Part shown: positions 35,206 through 51,660 of the stretch, piece by piece
Numbering within the stretch: the stretch's first letter is position 1
Layout of the letters: every line of letters starts with the position of its first letter
Source of the DNA: Cichorium intybus
Taxonomy: Eukaryota > Streptophyta > Magnoliopsida > Asterales > Asteraceae
Length of the DNA stretch: 64,000 bases
Reading direction: 5' to 3'
Assembly: GCA_023525715.1 (NCBI GenBank)
Contig: CM042010.1
Span: 86,182,116 to 86,246,115 of the forward strand
Program-made: the position numbers and the translations under genes
Notes under the pieces: generated by a model
What the model was told of the DNA's origin: nothing
Seen by the model: the letters and a program-made list of their open reading frames with translations, nothing else
Databases searched by the model: none

Positions 35206-36714
35206 GGTGATGATGAGTGGAAAGAGAATGTGCATTTAATGCTCGTGTTTGAACGGTCGAATGGGGTTTCTCCACGTTGTCCGTAAGTTGAGGGGACATT
35301 CCCTTTTTCTCGGTGTGACAGCTGCAACATCCCCGGGTAACTGTTGTGCTCGATTGCTATTGGTTCCTGCATCTCCTAATTCAAAAAGGATAAGTGAGGA
35401 TCCCACGTATCTCGTTGAAAATGTACAATCGAAGTCTGCTCATAATGCAGTCATGCCAACCATCTGAAGTGATAACACAAGGATCTATTTAATTTGGGAA
35501 ATTATGATTTTTGGTTCAGTTCAAAGGATGAGAGCTGATTATTCAAGGAAGTCCTTGTAACACATTCATATCCGAACGAGAGTAATGTAATGTGCATTCA
35601 TATGGATAGATGAACCTAGTGTAAGTATTCCACCATTGCCTTTATATAAACTTGTTTGTCTGATATAAGATTCTAAGTATTACGTAGAGTAACCTTAGAT
35701 GACACATGCTGATACAAAGAGTTACATATCTGAGTTTCTGATTTGAAGTAGTATGGAATTGTTAAGAAAATTTATCTCTATTCACCAGATGGAGTATTTG
35801 GACACGCTTTTCGGATGACAAGTCTTTGAAAATTGTGTACTACTCCACCCTTGTCACTGAAGACGGGTTAGTGAGATGTTCATACTCCCAATCCGGTTCT
35901 CAACTGTGTTACAGGAGATCCTGATTGTTGTATTGAAGACAGGGGGTACACCTTGAGTATATTGTATATCTTAGTATCGTTTCTTTACTGTATCCGAAGA
36001 TAGACTTAAAGTTTTGTGAAAGTGCCTTTCTAGCTTATTCATTTCAGCATGATTTTTCATAAATATCTTCATAAATCCCATCAGTTAAATTTGGCATGAG
36101 TTTTCTTTTCCTCGTATCAGGAATTGTCAGATGTTTACTGCTACGCAACACCTGGAACATATCCTGAAAAGACTAAGTCTTTCTGATTAGTTATTTGCTT
36201 ATGCGAAGGAAGAACCACTGGGTACAAGTAAGACATGAGGTTTACATGTAGTCCGGTACGAAGTATGGACATGTCAAAAGGTTTTTAACCATGATCAGAT
36301 CATCCGAAGTGTTACCAATGTTGCAGTGCGAGTCCCAAATATCTCTTGGTGCAATGAGATATGCTCAACAAACTCTAAAAACCACGTTTTGTCCTTTAAT
36401 TGTGTTTTGATATTTTGCAATATTTGGGTTCGGATGAGAGAGACATGGACAAAGCTATGGGCATAAGCCAGTATTTAAGTGTAATTAGAAGTGAACCGAA
36501 GCGTCAGATGTGAATAGTGACTTATGCGATCCGAATATTTTTAGTAAAAACTTTATCCGAACGGAACCGAATGTTCGTTTATGAATATTTTCACTTCTGA
36601 TGACAAGAAAATCTAAAAAAAACTTAAAAACCTATTCACACTTAGGAAAATAAAAAAAAAACTTAAAATGATTGAAACATTTACAGAGATTTTTGGTTGA
36701 AGGTACTTAGCTGA
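35206..36714 (-). other. Spacer of Copia E between pol and the accessory gene
   Basis: About 1.5 kb without a supported frame, lying between the RNase H stop (36715) and the accessory gene. It would hold the upstream control region of the accessory gene if that gene is transcribed separately. Confidence 0.55.
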
Positions 36715-37221
36715 TTATGTATTTGGAACTGCGGATGACTCAAGCATGCCTAGCCCATGGATGATTCGTGTAAAGGCTTTTTCATCAAGAGCTTTGGTGA
36801 AGATGTCAGCTAGCTGATCATTCGTATGAACGAAGTGGACCTCAATGTTCCCTTCCTCTACATGACTTTTAATAAAGTGATATCGGAGGGAAATATGTTT
36901 GGTCTTCGAATGTTGAACCGGATTATGACAAATTCGTATGGCACTTTGAGAGTCACAGAACAGAGGTATTCTTCGCATGTGGATAGCATAATCTCGTAGT
37001 TGACTTTGAACCCAGATCATCTGAGAAGTGCATGCAGCTGCGGCTATGTACTCAACTTCGGCTGTGGAGATGGAAACACATGTTTGCTTCTTCGATTGCC
37101 AGCTGATGAGCTTGCCATCTAGAAACTGACATCCCCCTGAAGTGCTTTTACGATCAAGTGCACATCCTCCCATATCAGCATCAGAGTAGGCTTGTAGAAA
37201 GAAGCCTGAATTGGCAGGGTA
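36715..37221 (-). pseudogene. Copia E RNase H
   Basis: Motifs in order: YSDADMGGCALDRKSTSGGC, LISWQSKKQTCVSISTAEVE, YIAAAACTSQMIWVQSQLRD, CDSQSAIRICHNPVQHSKTK, then HISLRYHFIKSHVEEGNIEV and TNDQLADIFTKAL. It ends with a stop at 36715. The Asp-Glu-Asp catalytic set is present. It lies in the same frame as the preceding RT half, separated only by a TAG at 37222-37224. Confidence 0.95.
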
Positions 37222-38167
37222 CTATAAACCAAGAGAAGGAGTTCGATGAAGGTAGCGAAAGATTGTTTTGACTGCGGTTGGATGAGGTTCACTTGGATTC
37301 GCCTGATATCGTACGCAATTACAAACTGAGAACATGATATCAGGGCAACTGGCAGTTAAGTATAGTAGTGAACCAATCATGCTTCTGTAGACCTTCTGAT
37401 CAACCGTCGGTTTGTCAAGCGAAGGTGTGAGTCGTGTCCCAGCAGCCATGGGAACCTTCGCATTTGAACAGTTCTCCATTCCAAATTTCTCCAACAGGCT
37501 CCGTGTGTATTTTTTTTGGTTCATGAAGATACCTTCAGATGTTTGTTTAACTTGTAGTCTGAGAAAGAAGTTTATATTCCCCATCATGCTCATTTGAAAC
37601 TTACTTTTCATTATGGTTTCGAAATCTTTTGAAAGTTCAAGGTCTGTTGATCCGAAGATGATATCATACACGTAGATTTGAACTAACATGAGATGATTAC
37701 CAACTTTTTTTAAAGAGAGTGGGATCAACAGAACCTTGTTTGAAGTTTGATTGTTTTAAAAACTTAGTTAAAGTTTTGTACCAAGCCCTTGGTGCTTGCT
37801 TTAACCCATAGACTGCTTTGTCAAGGATATAACAGTGATTTGGATATTTTTCATTTATAAAACCAGGTGGTTGTTCCACATACACTGTTTCCTCAAGTTC
37901 GCCATTTAAAAATGCACATTTGACATCCATGTGATAGACATCAAAGTTTTTATGTGCAGCAAATGTCAAAAAGATTCGGACGGACTCAAGTCTGACAACA
38001 GGAGCGAAAGTTTCATCATAATCAATTCCCTCCTGTTGACAATATCGTTTGATAACTAGTCTAGCTTTGTTTCGGACAATGTTACCTTCTGTATCAAGTT
38101 TTTTACGAAAAACCCATTTAAGACCTACTACAGAGGAGTTGGTTGGTTTTGGTATTAAACGCCACAC
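37222..38167 (-). pseudogene. Copia E reverse transcriptase
   Basis: The first part (37697-38167) has VGLKWVFRKKLDTEGNIVRN, the ETFAPVVRLESVRIFLTFA block, MDVKCAFLNGELEETVYV and YGLKQAPRAWYKTL. A frameshift at about 37700-37730 leads to the second part, QIYVYDIIFGSTDLELSKDF. The palm motif YVDD is YVYD here, so one of the two catalytic aspartates is lost. The usual Copia tail follows (MIGSLLYLTASCPDIMFSV). The stretch 38294-38482 holds the integrase-RT linker with a VLTRSQLK motif. Confidence 0.94.
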
Positions 38168-38562
38168 TTTGTTTCGTTCAAATTAAGCCAACTCACTCTG
38201 CATGGCCTCAACCCAATCCGAGTGTAAAAAAGCTTCTTTTACAGTTTTAGGTTCAACTTTTGAGATGAAGACGTTAAACATGCAATAATCCGATCATTTA
38301 TTTAATTCATTTTGTTTAGCTTTTAATTGAGATCGTGTAAGTACCTTTTCATCCGGATTACCAATTACCTGAGTCTTCATATGATCCTTTGTCAATTTTT
38401 CAAGAGGTGGATATGCAGGGTCATATCCTGGTAGCGTTTCCCCATGTACTTCCTCCGTATCAGATGGATAATCCGAAGTCAATTGATTTTCTTCAGGTGA
38501 AGTGTTAGGAATTGGTTGTTCATTTTCAACCGAAACTTGGTTGTCACTTGACTCCCCCTCAG

Positions 38563-39719
38563 CTAAAGCTGGCTTGTCAGATGACTTCCCCTCAACAGAA
38601 GCTGGCTTCTCAGATGACTCACCCTCAACATAAGTTGTTTGTACTGTAGATGGGCTTGGTGGATCGGTTGAATGTGCTTCTTTCGGATTAGATGTACTCG
38701 ACGGTGTAGTTTCTTCTTCAACTGAAGGATCCTTTGGGTTGGATGAATCATACTCCCTCTCAACCGAAGGATCTTTTTGCTACCTGTCTCTGACTCCCCC
38801 TCAACCGAAGAGTTCTTATTTATTGATGGATCATCAGTGAGCTTGTTGATTTCTGGTATATTATTGTCCTTTGCATTTGCTTCAGCATCGATTGCATGAT
38901 CAGGACTGTCAAATAAGAAGGAGAAATCAAGATTGAAGGACTCCAGAGGGATGACTTCGGTTGGTTGTTCTGGAAATATAGAGGAACGAGGAAAGAGAGT
39001 GTCTGATTTCTTGATATAATGATCGTCAAATGTCAGATTGAATGTTTCCTCAATCTTCCTTGTTGTCTTGTTTAGTACTCGATAAGCTTTTGCAGAGTGT
39101 GAATATCCTACGAAAACACCATCATCGGATTTGGATGCAAACTTCGTAGTACCAGGTTTGAGTCTCATGATGAAACATCGACATCCGAATACATCAAAGT
39201 ATTTCACATTTGGTTTCCTTTTGTTGATGACTTCGTATGGAGTGATTTTGAAGCATCTATGAATGTAGGACCAATTTTGAGTTAAGCATGCAGTTGCAAC
39301 AGCTTCGGCCCAAAAATACATTGGAAGATTCGCATAGTCAAGCATGGTTCTTGCAGCTTCACATAATGATCTATTTATTCGCTCGACTACACCATTTTGT
39401 TGTGGAGTATAAGGGGCAGAAAAATTATGAGTGATCCCCTTCTCCTTCATATACGAGTCAATTGTTTGGTTTTTGAATTCGGTGCCATTGTCACTTCGGA
39501 TAGCTCGTACTGGTTTCTTTAAATGAAGCTCAATTTGATTGATGAAGGCAATGAGTTCTGCAGGTGTGTCTGACTTTTGTCATAGAAAGATTACCCATGT
39601 GAATCGTGAGAAGTCATCTACGATAACTAATATGTATTTCTTTCCTCCAAGGGATTCGACCGTTGAGGGACCACAAAGATCAATGTGTAGCAGTTCAAGA
39701 GGTTCAGTGATCTTAGAGT
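38563..39719 (-). pseudogene. Copia E integrase
   Basis: The first Asp lies in ILVIVDDFSRFTWV near 39610 (before a stop at about 39580), the second in the RSDNGTEF block near 39480, and the Glu in QQNGVVERINRSL near 39390. This gives the D,D-35-E arrangement. The C-terminal part follows: YEVINKRKPNVKYFDVFGCR, FASKSDDGVFVGYSHSAKAY and a Ser/Glu-rich linker. The frame is open from 39450 to 38563 and broken before that. It would have inserted E with a 5-bp duplication, which is visible as ATGAT. Confidence 0.94.
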
Positions 39720-40314
39720 CTATGGTAATCGGATGAGCTTGTCGCTTTTGCTTCCCATGCTAACAACAAGCAACAATGTGTCATTATCAAACTTCAGTGT
39801 AGGCATACCTCGGACAAGGTCAAGAGCAACCAGCTTGTTGATATTCTTGAAGTTTAGATGAGATAGCCTGCGATGCCATAACCAGCTGAGATCCGAAGGG
39901 GCTTTTGAGAGTAGACAGATGGAAGGTGTTCCAACAGTTGGCTTCATATCCAGTGGATACATTTCACCCTTCCTTGAAGATTTTAGCAAGACTTCCTTGG
40001 TCTTTTTCTTCTTGATTACACTTCCAGCTTCGTCGAATGAGACTTTTAATCCAGTCCCCACAACCAATTGAGAGACACTAACTAAATTGTGCTTTAATCC
40101 TTCTACGTAAGCAACTCTATTTATAGTGAATTTGCCATTAGTGATTTTTCCATATCCTTTTATGGGACACGTTTCGTTGTTTTCAAACTTTACATCTTCT
40201 CCATCTTCTAAACTTCTGAAATCCCTTAAGTACTCTATGCTCCCAGTCATGTGTCAGCAACCACTATCAATATACCATTCCTTATCATACTGCTCATCGA
40301 TCATTACCTACAAT
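39720..40314 (-). pseudogene. Copia E protease and gag-pre-integrase
   Basis: The protease motif reads WYIDSGC-stop-HMTG: a TGA at 40251-40253 takes the place of the usual Arg in DSGCSRHMTG-like motifs and cuts the enzyme within its active-site loop. Downstream come GYGKITNGKFTINRVAYVEG, LKHNLVSVSQL and the HHCC domain start LSWLWHRRLSHLNFKNINKL. The Cys pair is lost in a frame change near 39770, after which HGKQKRQAHP continues in another frame. Confidence 0.92.
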
Positions 40315-43300
40315 TTAGAGAGAGAGTTCAGGTACCCAACATGGCTTGGGTCCTTGAGGGTAAGTATTTGGATCATAGATCCATGAAGCTATCATATCAT
40401 CCTTTTTGGTGCCAGAAGTTGAAGCAATACTTGACTCAATGGAGGGCTTAATTATTTGAGTTTTAGTAACTTTTGGAACCCATTTCCAAATTTTCTTTTG
40501 TTTTTGTTCTATAGGACTCAATGTTGAAAGTGGATTTGGTTTCACAGGAACCCATTTTCTGTTTGAAAGTAAAGATTTCCCAGACAAAGTACTACATTGA
40601 GTAGATTCGCATAAAAACTCTTCATAAGCAAGTTTAAAGTCTTGAATTGTTAAGCTTTTATCTTTAAACAAATCCATGTTCTTATCATACCAAGCAATGA
40701 AACGTATCAACTAGGTTGCTTCCCTTAGTAAAAGTTTTCTTATTTTCTTTTTCGTACTTTTTGTTTGAACAAATAGGTATTGTAGGTTCAAAAACGATTT
40801 TCTTAGGTGTTATTGAAGAGTTTTTGTCTTTAAAAGACTTTTGTTGATGTTGAAATGCTTTCTTTTTGTTTTGAGAATCACGATAGTTCTTTCTTCGTCT
40901 ATTATCGTAAAATTGTTTATGCTTTTCATCCGAAGATTGAGTCTTTATTTGATTTTTATTTGTTGTGAAGTTTCTAGTATTTGAAGAATTTCGATTATTT
41001 GGAAAATTTCGATTGTTTGAAACATTTCGATTGTTTCAAAAAATTCGATTGTGTGAAAAGTTTTGATTATTGTGACGTCTAAAGGTGTTTTTCATCTGAT
41101 GCATATCTTGTTTTCGTTTATTGATTTTAAATTCCATCTCCGCATTGAAAGTGTTTTCGAGCATTTTATCAGATGAGAAAAAACCTTCGGCTGTTGCATT
41201 TGTATTGTCTTCTTTCATTAGCGACAAGAGTTCGCAACTATCTTCAATTTTTACACCACTTTTAATAAAAAACTGTATTTTTAAAGTTTGCAACTTTGGG
41301 ATACGTACATGCTTGTTCGACAAGTCTTTTGGATTTGTGATCCACGTAATATGAGTAGTTATCCGAAGTACTAAGAATTTGAAAAGTTTAGTTTTATCAT
41401 CCGAAGAGATCTGTTTAACCTTAGGAGAATTTTCTTGATGAGTATTGGTACTTTCTTTAGATTCAGATTTTGAAGAATAGACTGATGAAGTTTTCTTTTG
41501 TGATAAATCACTACAGTCTATTTCTTCAATATCAGAATCAAAATCAGAGTCATTTTCAGAAGCATCAACAATAACATTCACAGAATCACTTTTATTTGCT
41601 AGAGGAATTGTGGGTAGAGACTTATCCATTACTTTTAATAAATCATTAGGACTTAAAATTTTTTCGAATGGAACAATACCATGAGTATAAGTTGGGTTCG
41701 GAATTTCAATTGATGAAACAATAGATTCGCATTCATATGAAATAGAATCTACATCTTGTAACTTAAACTCAATAAAAGGTAGTAATTTTTTATGATGATC
41801 CAAAGAAATATCAGAAGAATGATAAATACGTTTAATATATGCATATAAACGTTTAGCGGTTTCACAAAAAATATTCATTTGTTTTAATAACAATTCGTTA
41901 TTCTTCATGTATTGTTCCCAACTTTCTTCTAAAATGTCTATCCTTAATGAAATCTTCTCTAATGCACCATGCATTCCTTCTAGCTTGGCCTTGAGCGAAG
42001 TTACTTCATCCTTTGCCTGACACGCATCACTATTTGCTGAATCAAGTAGTTGATTCATATGCAGACAGTCAGAAGTAATTTCGTTAAGGTCATTAATAAA
42101 AATTTCTTCAGGAACGTTAAAGTTTTGAAGTAAAAGTGATACATGTTCTAGAATGGTAAAGCGAGCATTGGACGAAGAGTTTGTTCCTTGTGCCATCAGA
42201 CAGACACCATTTATCTTGCTTTCTTTCTCTTCATCCGAATTTTCCTCTTCGGACCATATGCCATGGCCGGTATGTGCAGCAAACATTGCCCCATGAGTGG
42301 GTCTGCGGATTTCATCGTCATCCGAACCAGATGACCAAATCTGGTAAGTACCATCACCACTATTGGGAGCAACGAGTGACAGGCTTTGAGTCTTCGCACA
42401 AACTTCTTCCAGTTTCTTCGTATAGTATGCTTCATCTTTGACTCGTTCCTTCTTCTCATTTGCTTTCTTTAGCATGCAGTCTTTGGCTAGATGATTCTTT
42501 CCAAAGCAATAGTTACAGTCGTATCCAGAATCACCTAACAACTTCTTTTCAGGTCGAGGAGTTGTATCAGACTTCGGTTTGGAATATTCAGCAGGTTTAG
42601 TTGGTTGTTTTCCATTGTTGAAGTTTCTACTGAAGTTGGGTTTGTTTTGTGGTCGTTTCTGAAAGTTCCTGTTGTTGTTGGAGTATAGTACCTTCGTATC
42701 ACTTTCTTCATCCTCATCACCTTCATCATCAGTATCAGTGATGTCTTCGGATTCAGTTTTTGAAACAAAAGCAAAAGTGCCAGCATTCGGTGGGTCACCA
42801 GCTTCATCTAGAACATCATACTCATATGATTTGAGAAGATTGTAGAGTTCTTCTAGCGAGTAGGAGTTGATCTTCTCATGAGCTCTTACCATCATGGTGA
42901 TTTGCTTCCATTCCATTCAGAGACATTGCATGAACCGAAAGTTTGTTTCATGCGAAGTCTTAGAAACTCCATACTTTTCTAGTTCGTAGACCACGTCGTT
43001 AAACCTCTCAAACGTCTGATCAATCTTCTCATTGTCCAGTTGTTTGAAGTTGCTGAAATCAGCCAGTATGTTGTTGACAATGCTTTTCTTCATGACATCA
43101 CTTCCTTCATATCGCATCTTCAGTCTGTCCCAAATTTCCTTAGCTGACTTTGACCTTCGGATCAGATTGAAGGCGACAGGAGGCAGTCCACTTTTCAATT
43201 CTCGTATGCATCTTTTGTCATTCTCGATCTTCTTCTTGTTCGCAGCAATAACGACTTCTATATCGACAGGTGGAGTAGTAGTTTCACCAGACTTAGCAGC

Positions 43301-43495
43301 AAAACTGGTCTGAACATTAGCAGTAAACGGTCCTTCCTTCAGTGATCTCAGAAGATCTTCATCGATACCTGATAAGTGAACCTCCATACGATCAGCCCAT
43401 TGATCGTAATGTTCATGAATCAGCATAGGTGCCTTGTTGCTAGAACCAAGTAAGGATGTGTAGTTCATCATAGCGTTGTTCGCGTTATAGGCCAT
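40315..43495 (-). pseudogene. Copia E gag
   Basis: Start chosen at ATG 43493-43495 (MAYNANNAMMNYTSLLGSSN), which matches Copia B. The core includes YDQWADRMEVHLSGIDEDLL, IRELKSGLPPVAFNLI and WDRLKMRYEGSDVMKKSIVN. TGA at 42917-42919 replaces a probable Arg. The same frame continues to 41036 with an intact CCHC knuckle CNYCFGKNHLAKDC, the QIWSSGSDDDEIRRPTH segment, a long coiled coil (about 41840-42100) and an acidic ENDSDFDSDIEEIDCSD stretch. A very Asn-rich tail (40980-41060) has another TGA. The linker to protease (40315-40710) is in a third frame. The order matches relic B throughout. Confidence 0.93.
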
Positions 43496-43625
43496 TGAAA
43501 GATTAGATCGTTGCTGGAAAATTATCAAGATTAAAACTCTGAAACACGGAAGAGTGGATTCAAGAACGATTTGAAACCACGAATCAAAGAAAAGGACTTA
43601 ATCTTAATATCAGATCAGCAAGCAA

Positions 43626-43640
43626 CCCGCTCTGATACCA
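43626..43640 (-). promoter_or_regulatory. Primer-binding site of Copia E
   Basis: Minus strand TGGTATCAGAGCGGG, two bases inside the 5' LTR. Intact initiator tRNA-Met type site. Confidence 0.95.
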
Positions 43641-43642
43641 CT

Positions 43643-44073
43643 TGTAAGATCAAATTATGAACAAGGCAAACAACGAGAACACAAGTATCTGAGTATTCAA
43701 TCAGTCGAATTATTTGTATTCAATGTAAAAATATAGTGCTCCTAGTCTTTTAATGACGAGCAACTATGAAGATCCTTACAAAGAATAAATCAACTGTTCT
43801 AAAGTACGTACTAAACATCTAGGGCTAATGGTGTTTATATACTAAGATCTAATTAGATAAACACTTAATCCAATTAGTTACAGATAAGCATAACAACCCT
43901 AGACATTCTCTATAACAAAAGATAAGTACAAAACGTAACAGTCTTCAGATAAGTACGTAGACTTCGTATCATCAACCGCTTCGTATCAATCTTCTCTTCG
44001 CATACACCAAAACTTCGGACAGGGACATATGTACTTCGGATATCAAAATATCATCACAATCAGAATCCTAACA
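43643..44073 (-). repeat. 5' LTR of Copia E (431 bp)
   Basis: Plus strand TGTAAGATCAAATTATG to CAGAATCCTAACA. Same length as the 3' LTR, with about 15 substitutions by eye and no indel. Flanked on the right by ATGAT (44074-44078). Confidence 0.96.
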
Positions 44074-44078
44074 ATGAT

Positions 44079-48885
<4,807 letters not shown>

Positions 48886-48950
<65 letters not shown>

Positions 48951-48958
48951 ACACACAC

Positions 48959-49036
<78 letters not shown>
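48886..49036. repeat. TA/TG microsatellite, right of Helitron H1
   Basis: (TA)n with an inner (TG)n/(CA)n block (about 48950-49002). It continues the array left of H1. At its right end, TATAATACATAAATTACAAC and TTAATTTTAAGAC (49030-49085) resemble the inverted 5' region of H2, so another Helitron remnant may start here on the plus strand. Confidence 0.9.
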
Positions 49037-49038
<2 letters not shown>

Positions 49039-49235
49039 CATAAATTACAACACTCTTAATGCACAAAAGTCTTAATTTTAAGACTGTACAATGCGGCGGG
49101 ACACAATTTGTAAGGAGCAAACACCACGTGGTTCAGTTCTATGTTTCATTAAAACAAACAAAAAACCGTAGAGGTTAAACTGGTGTGAGACGTAACTAAT
49201 GCAATTTGAGAAGGAATTAAAGGTCTAAGTGCACG
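49037..49235. other. Possible Helitron 5' remnant and spacer
   Basis: AAATTACAACACTC, TTAATTTTAAGAC and TGTACAATGCGG parallel the minus-strand sequence just inside the right end of H2 (56171 downwards). No gene is seen. Confidence 0.35.
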
Positions 49236-49495
49236 ACATTGTAGTTTCATTTATTCCTATTATAGCTTGGTACTTCCAGTTTTTTAAATTAAGACATTAT
49301 ACTTTCGTTATTCTACCCAATTGTAGCATTGTACTTTGAAAATTTTCATATTAAGATAGTCTACTTTCAAAAATCTACCCAATTAATAATTATATCATTG
49401 TACCTACAATTTTTCATAATAAGACACTGTGTTTTCAAAAGCTAACCAATATAACTCTGTACTTCGAATTTTTTTTCTTGATAAAACATTATACC
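49236..49495. repeat. Degenerate tandem repeat, about 65-bp unit, four copies
   Basis: Units begin near 49290, 49352, 49421 and 49484 with variants of TTAAGACATTATACTTTC, followed by CTACCCAATT and TAGCATTGTACTT. Copies are diverged. No coding potential. Confidence 0.7.
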
Positions 49496-50160
49496 TGCAC
49501 GACACACAACACATACAATCACATGCATAGTAATTTTCACATACACATTGCGACACACAGACATACAGAAAATAATGAATTAAAAACTATAATATTGTCC
49601 TTTGTAAACTTATATTTTACACAAAATATCTCTATTATTTATTTGACCCTTAAAACACGATGACAATAATTCCTTTTTGCTGCTTGTGAATTGTTTTATT
49701 TTGAATTATTTTGGACCCATGGTATGAAATAGCACCATAAGCATAACTTATAGCTTCTCCAAAAAATAATGATCTTTATTGTTATGTGGGGTCGTATTTA
49801 GACTTCGAAAGATATTTTGTATTTGTAATTTTTAAGAAAGTGAAACACACGCGATGCGGCGATGATGTTCAGTTTGTTTCGACAAATAATTAATGACGAT
49901 GTTATTATTATTATCTTTTGCAAGATACTTTGAAGACATTTTCACTCAGCTCTAAGACTTTCGGACAGCTTGGAAGCTCCTCTACTATCGAGCTCCCTTA
50001 AGACGCCATTTTTGGTAGCCATAGCAGTAGTAAGCATAGGCTCTTGTCAGCTGTTACTTTTACCCAGTGGAGCTTTGAAGCAATTTATTTACTATTATTT
50101 ATATAATAAATATAGTATTTAAAATCATAATGATATAGAATATACAAATGATATAGAATA
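49496..50160. other. Spacer with a Helitron-end scrap
   Basis: At 49852-49900 CGCGATGCGGCGATGATG, then TTTCGACAAATAATTAATGACG, resembles the inner 3' end of H3 (58036-58090). The rest is AT-rich, with no gene. Confidence 0.4.
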
Positions 50161-50162
50161 TA

Positions 50163-50690
50163 CAAGGGATTATGAAAATTTTTCAAAAAAAAATCAAATT
50201 ATTCAAAATTTTCAAACTTTTAAAATTATTCAATTTTAAAACTTTTCAGATTATTCAAATTTCCGAAATTTTCAAACTTTTCAAATTATTTAAAATTTTC
50301 AAATTTCGAAGATTTTCAAATGATTCAAACTTTTCAAAATCATTCAAATTTTCAGACTTTTCAAACTTTTCAAATTATTCAAAATTTTCAAACTTTTAAA
50401 ATTATTCAATTTTAAAACTTTTCAAATTATTCAAATTTCTGAAATTTTCAAACTTTTGAAATTATTCAAAATTTTCAAATTTCGAAGATTTTCAAATGAT
50501 TCAAAATTTTCAAAATTTTCAAAATAATTCAAATTTTGAGACTTTTCAAATTATTCAAATTTCCAAAAATTTCAAATTTTCAAATTATTCAAATTTACGA
50601 AATTTTCAAAATTTTAAAACTTTTCAAATTATTCAAAATTTTCAAACTTTAATAATTTTCAAACTTTCATAATTTTCAAACTTTTAGTTT
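50163..50690. repeat. TTTTCAAA-type low-complexity tract with a 176-bp higher-order repeat
   Basis: The tract is made of words such as ATTCAAA, TTTTCAAACTTTT and AATTTCGAAGATTTTC. A longer unit starting CAAATTATTCAAAATTTTCA at 50195 returns at 50371, including the following AATTTCNGAAATTTTCAAAC part. Translations rich in Phe, Lys and Ile are a by-product of composition. Confidence 0.88.
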
Positions 50691-50839
50691 ATTGTCCGTT
50701 TTATAATCTTTCTGTTAACAACATATTACAACTCTTAACAACATATTACAACTCACTACATATTATATCTGACCATTGGGTTTGACATCATTGACAATCC
50801 TATGTAGAGGTGCACTAAAGAAATCGAAAAAAAACCAGA

Positions 50840-51030
50840 AACCGGTTTTTATTAACCAGTTTTATATCTCAAATCGGACCGGTTTTTTATCCCGGTTTTT
50901 GTTCTGATTAACCGAACCGCAGCAGTTAAAAAACCGGTCTAGAACTCAATTTCACTTAAAAAACCAGCCAAAGCCGGTTAGGTTTTAACCGAAACCGGCT
51001 GGACCAAAACCGGTTATTAGAAAAACTGAA
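50840..51030. repeat. AACCGGTT-rich segment
   Basis: The word ACCGGTT, or a close variant, occurs about eight times on either strand (for example 50840, 50877, 50970, 51008). The arrangement is partly inverted, so the segment could fold back. It may belong to a MITE whose ends I could not define. Confidence 0.55.
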
Positions 51031-51660
51031 ATAGTTCCTAAGAAAACTGAAATGTTAATAATAATTACTATAACAAAGGGCAATAACACATAGTCGTCAC
51101 CCACCCAACGGAAATTAGAGAGGCATGGTGTGCAATTATGACAATGAGTAAACAACAAAACGACAGAAGCTGCAATTTCATAGTAGATGGATTTTTTCCC
51201 TTCAAGAACTTCAAACGGCACATATTTTTAAGCTAATGCAATCCATTAAAACATATGCGATAATAACAGCATGGTTACTGAAGGATCTGTGAAGCAAATA
51301 AGGAATGTAAGGCCTTTCTTCTTGACGTATACCTACAACCACAAGTATTACTAAATTCAAAAATTCTTATAAACTTGAACTATGGATAATATTAGTTCCA
51401 ACTGTGGCATGCTATCTTTTTCAACCGCATCATCTATCCGAGACTGGATCGACTATTCTTCAAAGAGGAAATTGGAAAAGTAGGTCAATGCACAATCAGA
51501 AAAAAACACCAATTTAATTAGGCAAAGTTTAAAACTAAAAAGAAACCTAACGCCCATATGTTTATTTCTTGCATTTATTACCTAATTGGGCAAGTTGCAT
51601 ATGGAAGCAACACAAAAAAAAACTAATGGCCATATGTTTATCCTGCTTATCAAACAAGTT

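Larger units (their letters stand above)
23575..44073 (-). mobile_element. Complete Ty1/Copia element E with accessory gene, split by element F
   Basis: Both LTRs (431 bp each) and matching 5-bp duplications ATGAT (23570-23574 and 44074-44078) are present. The minus-strand order is 5' LTR, primer site, gag, protease, integrase, RT, RNase H, a spacer, a large accessory gene, polypurine tract and 3' LTR. Without the nested 7.6-kb element F it is about 12.9 kb, long for Copia because of the accessory region. By eye the LTRs differ at about 15 of 431 positions. With the often used rate of 1.3e-8 per site per year this would be roughly 1.3 million years. Many stops inactivate it. Confidence 0.96.

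Noticed and set aside
50172..50399. 75-codon Phe/Lys/Ile-rich frame
   Set aside because: By-product of the TTTTCAAA tract; no gene context.
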